A DNA stretch of 10,376 bases from Nitrospirota bacterium (GTDB lineage Bacteria > Nitrospirota > Thermodesulfovibrionia > Thermodesulfovibrionales > UBA6898). The first letter of the stretch is position 1; each line of letters starts with the position of its first letter. The DNA lies in assembly GCA_029858145.1 (NCBI GenBank), contig JAOUFP010000059.1, positions 1 to 10,376 of the forward strand. Direction: 5' to 3'. The notes beneath the pieces are model-generated. The model did no database searches and was not told where the DNA came from. It saw nothing but the letters and a program-made list of their open reading frames with translations. A program made the translations under genes and the position numbers. Positions 6,827-10,376 of this stretch are shown here, piece by piece.

Positions 6827-7276
6827 ATGATGGCAATTGTCTATATAGGATTGGGCTCAAACCTTGGCGACAGGAAAAAAAACTGTCTCAGAGCCATCGG
6901 GCTTTTAAAGCAGAACGGACTGTCAGTCACGAGACAGTCGTCGATTTATGAAACAAAGCCATGGGGCGTGACCGAACAGCCTGAATTTGTAAACATGGCT
7001 GTCAAGGCAGAGACGGAACTCGCGCCGTTTCAGCTTCTGGCCCTGCTGAAGAAAATTGAAAAAGATATGGGACGACAGGAAACTGTGCGGTGGGGCCCCC
7101 GCATCTTAGACCTCGATATTCTTCTTTATGATGACATCATTATGAATACCGAGACCCTGACCATCCCCCATCCGCTGATGCAGGAAAGGGAGTTTGTGCT
7201 CAGGCCGTTATCAGAGATCGCAGGGGAGAAGGTGCATCCGGTCCTGAAGAAAAAGATAGGCGAACTGCTTAAGTAA
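6827..7276 (+). CDS. folK: 2-amino-4-hydroxy-6-hydroxymethyldihydropteridine pyrophosphokinase (HPPK)
   Basis: Cytoplasmic enzyme of folate synthesis that transfers pyrophosphate from ATP to 6-hydroxymethyl-7,8-dihydropterin. The 149 residues show the complete HPPK pattern: N-terminal IGLGSNLGDR, the pterin-binding loop KPWGVTEQPEFVNMAV, the signature RWGPRILDLDILLYDD with the two magnesium-binding aspartates, and IPHPLMQEREFVLRPLSEIA. Two adjacent ATG codons (6827 and 6830) are both possible; the second gives the usual MAIVYIGLGSN start. No Shine-Dalgarno is present, and a TATAAT (6823-6828) overlaps the first ATG, so the position of the functional promoter is unclear. The gene stands alone between the dapL terminator and ilvC. 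Confidence 0.95.
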   Translation: MMAIVYIGLGSNLGDRKKNCLRAIGLLKQNGLSVTRQSSIYETKPWGVTEQPEFVNMAVKAETELAPFQLLALLKKIEKDMGRQETVRWGPRILDLDILLYDDIIMNTETLTIPHPLMQEREFVLRPLSEIAGEKVHPVLKKKIGELLK

Positions 7277-7359
7277 TCGTCCGGGGAAAAGTTGACCGCC
7301 CTCTAACCGCTGTTTTGGGGACAATGACTCAGAAATAGCAAAATCAGAGTGCGTTGTAA

Positions 7360-7365
7360 TATAAT
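7360..7365 (+). promoter_or_regulatory. Possible ilvC -10 element
   Basis: A TATAAT lies within the near-palindrome TAATATAATATTA, 43 bases before the ilvC start. No clear -35 hexamer is present at 16-18 bp. The folK-ilvC gap is 132 bases and contains no hairpin plus T-run terminator, so read-through from folK is also possible. Confidence 0.35.
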
Positions 7366-7408
7366 ATTACTTCCGTTTTGATAAAAAATCATTCTTAAGG
7401 AGGAAGTC

Positions 7409-8425
7409 GTGATAAAGGTGTATTACGATAAAGACGCAAATCTGGGAGTGCTCGAAAAGAAAAAGATTGTGATCATGGGATACGGCAGTCAGGGACATGC
7501 TCACGCGAACAACCTTAAAGAAAGCGGCATGGATGTCACCATCGGCATACGGAAGGGCGCAAGCTGGGACAAGGCGGAGAAAGCCGGTTTCAAGGTGATG
7601 ACCCCGGCAGAAGCAGCGAAGATCGCTGATGTGATCATGATCCTGCTGCCTGATGAGTATCAGGGGGACATATATAAGGCCGAGATAGCACCGAATATGA
7701 AGAAGGGCGCTTATCTGGCATTTGCACACGGCTTCAATATCCATTTCGGACAGATCGTTCCGCCGGAAGACACCAACGTATTCATGGCCGCGCCGAAAGG
7801 CCCCGGACATCTTGTGAGGTCCGAGTACACCAAGGGCAGCGGTGTGCCGTGCCTTATCGCGGTCCATCAGGACCCTTCCGGCAACACCAAGGATATCGCT
7901 CTAGCCTACGCGTCCGCGATCGGCGGAGGCAGGGCGGGCATTATCGAAACCTCCTTCAGGGAAGAGACTGAAACAGATCTGTTCGGCGAGCAGGCTGTGT
8001 TGTGCGGCGGAGTTACCTCTCTTATTCAGGCAGGCTTTGAAACACTCGTCGAGGCGGGCTACGCGCCTGAGATGGCATATTTCGAATGCCTCCACGAAGT
8101 GAAGCTCATCGTTGACCTGATTTACGAGGGCGGGATATCGAATATGAGATATTCGATAAGCAATACCGCGCAGTACGGCGATCTGACGCGCGGTCCGAGA
8201 GTGATCACCGATGAGACAAAGAAGGAGATGAAAAAAATCCTTCAGGAGATTCAGGACGGGTTTTTTGCGAAAGAGTGGATGCTCGAGTGCAAGGCGAACA
8301 AACCGACCTTCAATGCCCTGACAAAGAAGGGTGAAAGACACCAGATCGAGGAAGTAGGCGGAAGGCTCAGGGCGATGATGCCGTGGCTCAAGAAAGGCAA
8401 ACTCGTCGACAGATCCAAGGCATAA
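7409..8425 (+). CDS. ilvC: Ketol-acid reductoisomerase, class I
   Basis: Second enzyme of valine/isoleucine synthesis: magnesium-dependent isomerisation and NAD(P)H reduction of acetolactate or acetohydroxybutyrate. The 338-residue length marks the short class I form. The Rossmann motif is GYGSQGHAHANNL at 24-36. Catalytic residues fall at the standard positions: His107, Lys130 (PKGPGH), Asp190 and Glu194 (TETDLFGEQ), Glu226 and Glu230 (ECLHE), and Ser251 (SISN). The cofactor-specificity loop after the second strand is KGASWD, one residue shorter than in the well-known Pseudomonas enzyme and ending in Asp54; this may indicate NADH preference. The start is GTG, 5 bases after AAGGAGG (7397-7403). 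psd follows after 90 bases containing a long hairpin. Confidence 0.97.
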   Translation: MIKVYYDKDANLGVLEKKKIVIMGYGSQGHAHANNLKESGMDVTIGIRKGASWDKAEKAGFKVMTPAEAAKIADVIMILLPDEYQGDIYKAEIAPNMKKGAYLAFAHGFNIHFGQIVPPEDTNVFMAAPKGPGHLVRSEYTKGSGVPCLIAVHQDPSGNTKDIALAYASAIGGGRAGIIETSFREETETDLFGEQAVLCGGVTSLIQAGFETLVEAGYAPEMAYFECLHEVKLIVDLIYEGGISNMRYSISNTAQYGDLTRGPRVITDETKKEMKKILQEIQDGFFAKEWMLECKANKPTFNALTKKGERHQIEEVGGRLRAMMPWLKKGKLVDRSKA

Positions 8426-8443
8426 ATTGAGAAAGGTTAAAGG

Positions 8444-8501
8444 TGAGGTCGAGGTTAAGGACGAGATAGATTTTTTCTTCTCAGCCTTGACCTCGACCCC
8501 A
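8444..8501 (+). other. Long hairpin between ilvC and psd
   Basis: Bases 8444-8460 pair with 8485-8501: 16 of 17 positions pair, including one G-U, with a single A-C mismatch, around a 24-base loop. The left arm is purine-rich (GAGGTCGAGGTTAAGG) and the right arm is its complement. No T-run follows, and the psd ATG lies only 14 bases beyond the stem, in a position where a Shine-Dalgarno would be expected but is missing. It may attenuate or stabilise the mRNA, or be a dispersed repeat. Confidence 0.6.
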
Positions 8502-8515
8502 GCCTCTTTAAAAAA

Positions 8516-9148
8516 ATGATTAAATTGGCCCCTGAGGGATATCCGTTCATAGGCGGAGCCCTTGTTCTGACAGTTCTGGTTTTTATATTCGTACCGGTCG
8601 CGGCGGTGATTCCTCTTGCCCTGACCGCGTTCATGGTTTATTTTTTCAGGGACCCCGAGAGAGGTATTCCGGAAGGGAAAGACCTTTTTGTCGCTCCCGC
8701 TGACGGCAGGATAATCGTAATCAGGGATGTGCGCGAAGACCGGTACCTGAATGCCGATGTCAAGCAGATCAGCATCTTCATGTCACCCCTGAACGTTCAT
8801 GTAAACCGCGCGCCCTGCGATGGCAGGGTGAAGACGGTCAGGCATAACAAGGGCCGTTTCCTTGCCGCGTATAAAGATGAGGCATCAATCAGAAACGAGA
8901 ACATTGAAATGGTGCTTGAAACCGGATACGGCGATATTCTTGTCAGGCAGGTTGCCGGTTTTGTCGCGAGACGGGCGGTATGCAGAAAGAAGGAAGGCGA
9001 GGCATTGAAACGGGGGGAAAGATACGGGGTGATTAAGTTCAGCTCCAGGCTTGATGTGTATCTGCCAAAGGGTGTTGCTATCAAAGTAGCATTAAGTGAG
9101 ACGGTAAAGGCAGGAGAAACGGTCATCGCTGATCTGTCAGTCCGGTAG
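8516..9148 (+). CDS. psd: Phosphatidylserine decarboxylase proenzyme, short form
   Basis: Membrane-associated pyruvoyl enzyme that makes phosphatidylethanolamine from phosphatidylserine. The 210 residues fit the short (archaeal-type) Psd subfamily. The start APEGYPFIGG and two hydrophobic stretches (about 12-26 and 28-44) anchor the N-terminus. FFRDPER, PADGRI with Asp63, and PLNVHVNRAP with His95 give two members of the Asp-His-Ser triad. The processing region near the C-terminus is GVIKFSSRLDVYLP. Family members normally have Gly-Ser there; here residues 176-177 are Ser-Ser, so self-cleavage would give a beta chain of 175 or 176 residues and pyruvoyl from Ser177. The ATG lacks a Shine-Dalgarno. 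pssA, its pathway partner, seems to start about 1.2 kb downstream. Confidence 0.92.
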   Translation: MIKLAPEGYPFIGGALVLTVLVFIFVPVAAVIPLALTAFMVYFFRDPERGIPEGKDLFVAPADGRIIVIRDVREDRYLNADVKQISIFMSPLNVHVNRAPCDGRVKTVRHNKGRFLAAYKDEASIRNENIEMVLETGYGDILVRQVAGFVARRAVCRKKEGEALKRGERYGVIKFSSRLDVYLPKGVAIKVALSETVKAGETVIADLSVR

Positions 9149-9221
9149 CTGGATTGCTACTGATGGTTAGAGGACGGGTCGCAAACTAAATATGTCTTAG
9201 CGTTGCATATAAAGTTTTTTT

Positions 9222-9303
9222 TGTCATTCCGGCTTGTCCGGAATCTTTCCGAAAAAGAAGGGTTCCCCGACTCCCGAAAGCTTTCGCGATTGCGGGAATG
9301 ACA
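9222..9303. repeat. Palindromic mini-repeat pair (GAATGACA type), copies 2 and 3
   Basis: The segment is bounded by an inverted repeat, TGTCATTCC (9222-9230) and GGAATGACA (9295-9303). Inside are a 7-bp hairpin ATTCCGG-CTTGT-CCGGAAT (9226-9244) and a 12-bp perfect palindrome CGAAAGCTTTCG (9275-9286). Read on the minus strand, the left half is one copy of the mini-repeat seen at 6725-6750; the right half is another copy in plus orientation. It lies between the convergent psd and TonB-like genes. Confidence 0.55.
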
Positions 9304-9344
9304 TCAGACAGGAGTTCATGTCTGATGCAGTTCCCTTTACTGCA
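9302..9344. repeat. Two tandem hairpins downstream of the TonB-like gene
   Basis: CATCAGACA (9302-9310) pairs perfectly with TGTCTGATG (9319-9327) around 8 bases, and TGCAGT (9326-9331) pairs with ACTGCA (9339-9344) around 7 bases. Read on the minus strand they follow the TonB-like stop codon by 24 bases. On that strand TTTTTT precedes the stems rather than following them, so they are not a standard intrinsic terminator, although the strong stems may still protect the 3' end of the mRNA. Confidence 0.4.
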
Positions 9345-9368
9345 AAAAAGTATATCCTTTTCAAAAAA

Positions 9369-10028
9369 TCAAAAATAAGTCACGAAAGAGATCTTCGGCC
9401 TGGGTCCGGCAAACGCGATCTCGATATCAAGACCGCTGAGTTGCAGGGAATAGGAAAGCGGAAGGGGAAAGTCCCTCCAGTTTACAGGGAGGAGAAGTGA
9501 TTTCAATTCCTCTGAATCAGCAGAAACCGCTGTCTCGGTCAGAAGACCATCAGCGCCATACCTGAGCATAACCTTTGCGTTTGCGCCGTCCAGATCAGGC
9601 AGCATCTTCTCCTGAAGAACCTTTTCGAGAATCCCGGTGACGGTTGCCCCTGCGGTCAGGATGTACATCTTTGCGTGAGACATCGTGGACCTATGGCGCA
9701 TGATCGCCTGCTGCATATCCGGCTCCGGACGCCTCAAAAGGGGCGGGATTTCGGGCGTCGAAGCTTCCGGCACGGGGTTGGGCTGTTCAGGTTCGGTGAC
9801 GCGTTCTTCAGCAGGCATGGCATCAGATATTTCCCGGGCGGCCTGTCCGGCAGGAGATTGTACTTGATCAGCAGAGGGTTTCGCGGCAGATATCCCCTGG
9901 TCCAGAGTGAGCTGGACAGGCCAGTTTTCGGCTGGCAGCATCTGCTGGTTTCTGGCCGCTGTGAACAGAAATGTCAGGGCCAGGATATGAAACACGAGGG
10001 AAAAGGAAAATGATTGCATGAAGTTCAT
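9369..10028 (-). CDS. TonB-like membrane-anchored protein
   Basis: A 219-residue protein with TonB/TolA-like architecture. One N-terminal membrane helix (about residues 8-24, FSLVFHILALTFLF) contains Ser10-x3-His14, the spacing of the conserved Ser/His pair in the TonB helix. A Pro/Glu-rich spacer follows (about 50-105). The C-terminal globular part (about 108-219) includes VMLRYGADGLLTETAV, which resembles the first strand-turn-strand of TonB C-terminal domains. It is probably anchored in the inner membrane and acts in the periplasm. No ExbB/ExbD-like genes lie nearby. It stands alone on the minus strand between psd and the pssA start. The first ATG (10028) is preferred because TATAAT lies 6 bases before it; Met4 is the alternative. 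The family call is tentative. Confidence 0.6.
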   Translation of the reverse strand: MNFMQSFSFSLVFHILALTFLFTAARNQQMLPAENWPVQLTLDQGISAAKPSADQVQSPAGQAAREISDAMPAEERVTEPEQPNPVPEASTPEIPPLLRRPEPDMQQAIMRHRSTMSHAKMYILTAGATVTGILEKVLQEKMLPDLDGANAKVMLRYGADGLLTETAVSADSEELKSLLLPVNWRDFPLPLSYSLQLSGLDIEIAFAGPRPKISFVTYF

Positions 10029-10034
10029 CCGGCT

Positions 10035-10040
10035 ATTATA
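10035..10040 (-). promoter_or_regulatory. -10 element of the TonB-like gene, probably leaderless
   Basis: The minus strand reads TATAAT AGCCGG ATG. A TTGAAC lies 19 bp upstream of the hexamer as a possible, over-spaced -35. There is no Shine-Dalgarno. The predicted transcription start coincides with the start codon. Confidence 0.45.
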
Positions 10041-10080
10041 ATGCGTTTGCCCTGCTTCTGTTCAAGGGATTTGAAAATTT

Positions 10081-10250
10081 GTTTTCATAGGTGCGCAAAA
10101 TGGCCGGGGTGGACTGTCCTGCCGGGCTACTTTGCGAAGGCGATGGCAGGGGTGATGGGAAAAGGGGATGAGATTCCCGGAGGCCGAGCCGGCGTGTGAA
10201 AACAGCGTCAGAAGAGGTGAGGATTGGGCGCTGCCGGCAAAAAATGAGTT
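10081..10250 (+). other. Unassigned GC-rich, hairpin-forming segment before pssA
   Basis: It lies in the 318-bp gap between the divergent TonB-like gene and pssA (10029-10346). This part is GC-rich while the last 100 bases before pssA are AT-rich. Visible stems are CCTGCC (10118-10123) with GGCAGG (10145-10150), which encloses a second bulged stem around CTT/AAG, GGGAA (10157-10161) with TTCCC (10174-10178), and GGC/GCC at 10182-10190. I recognise no protein family in any frame and no known RNA family. Confidence 0.25.
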
Positions 10251-10334
10251 TGTATCTTTCACCTTTATTATGGAGTTCTTTACCCGCTGGAATAAATTTT
10301 TCACTAATTTTTAGCAAATATCCTTTATTTTTAT

Positions 10335-10340
10335 TATAAT
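10335..10340 (+). promoter_or_regulatory. -10 element of pssA, probably leaderless
   Basis: The plus strand reads TATAAT TACAGG ATG. The upstream region is AT-rich without a recognisable -35. The AGG touching the ATG is too close to serve as a Shine-Dalgarno. The spacing is identical to that at acyP and the TonB-like gene. Confidence 0.45.
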
Positions 10341-10346
10341 TACAGG

Positions 10347-10376
10347 ATGAAAAAAGGCATATACTTACTTCCAAAC
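10347..10376 (+). CDS. pssA: Start of CDP-diacylglycerol-serine O-phosphatidyltransferase (partial)
   Basis: Only ten codons are inside the window, ATG onwards, giving MKKGIYLLPN. This matches the usual N-terminus of the bacterial type II phosphatidylserine synthase (MKKGIY-L/I-LPN, followed in the family by LFT-xxN). That enzyme is an integral membrane protein that makes phosphatidylserine, the substrate of Psd, from CDP-diacylglycerol and serine. The ilvC-psd-pssA order seen in related bacteria supports the call. The coding sequence runs off the right edge. With so few residues, the assignment rests on the N-terminal motif and context. Confidence 0.6.
   Translation, partial: MKKGIYLLPN

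Noticed and set aside
9234..9500. 88-codon plus-strand reading frame after psd
   Set aside because: It starts inside the palindromic mini-repeat and overlaps the 3' end of the minus-strand TonB-like gene; no domain is visible.
10081..10250. Cobalamin riboswitch upstream of pssA
   Set aside because: There is a weak resemblance in the 3' part only; the CCGCCACTG-type B12 box is missing and the downstream gene is not B12-related.
10168..10314. 48-codon frame before pssA (starts MRFPEAEPACENSV)
   Set aside because: A purine-rich stretch precedes it, but its composition changes abruptly, no family is recognisable, and it lies in an unassigned hairpin-rich segment; not enough to call a gene.
1..10376. 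tRNA, rRNA, CRISPR array or transposase genes
   Set aside because: I looked for TpsiC-like GGTTCGAATCC motifs, regularly spaced direct repeats and transposase motifs, and saw none.

Overview
The window looks like the chromosome of a Gram-negative anaerobe, most likely Nitrospirota or a deltaproteobacterial (Desulfobacterota/Geobacter-like) lineage. The grounds are a DapL-type (diaminopimelate aminotransferase) lysine pathway, ketol-acid reductoisomerase followed by phosphatidylserine decarboxylase and the start of phosphatidylserine synthase (an order familiar from those groups), short intergenic palindromes ending in GAATGACA, and a mid-range GC content. This placement is inference from gene content. 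No rRNA or other phylogenetic marker is present.

Left part, minus strand (about 5032 down to 1): a good sigma70-type promoter (TTGACA, 17 bp, TTTAAT) reads into a TPR plus cyclic-nucleotide-binding protein. Close behind follow livH, livM, livG and livF, which encode the two permeases and two ATPases of a branched-chain amino acid ABC importer, and then acylphosphatase (acyP). No livK-type periplasmic binding protein is present in the window. Below acyP lies about 250 bp of non-coding sequence rich in inverted repeats.

Centre, plus strand: a 402-bp divergent intergenic region holds a possible long structured leader and then dapL, which starts at a TTG behind a strong Shine-Dalgarno sequence and ends at a clear intrinsic terminator. 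A 308-bp repeat-containing gap leads to folK (folate synthesis). ilvC (isoleucine/valine synthesis) follows with its own strong ribosome-binding site. A 17-bp-stem hairpin separates ilvC from psd (phosphatidylethanolamine synthesis).

Right part: psd is followed by a palindromic mini-repeat cluster and then, on the opposite strand, a TonB-like membrane-anchored protein. A GC-rich, unassigned 318-bp region comes next, and the final 30 bases encode MKKGIYLLPN, the likely start of pssA. The usual psd-pssA pair therefore appears to be split by a convergent/divergent insertion.

No CRISPR array, insertion sequence or defence system is visible; this is mainly core metabolism and transport. The most notable points are: three genes (acyP, the TonB-like gene, pssA) with TATAAT exactly 6 nt before ATG and no Shine-Dalgarno, suggesting leaderless mRNAs; a Ser-Ser instead of Gly-Ser processing site in Psd; a short cofactor loop ending in Asp in IlvC, suggesting NADH use; and the unassigned structured regions upstream of dapL and pssA.
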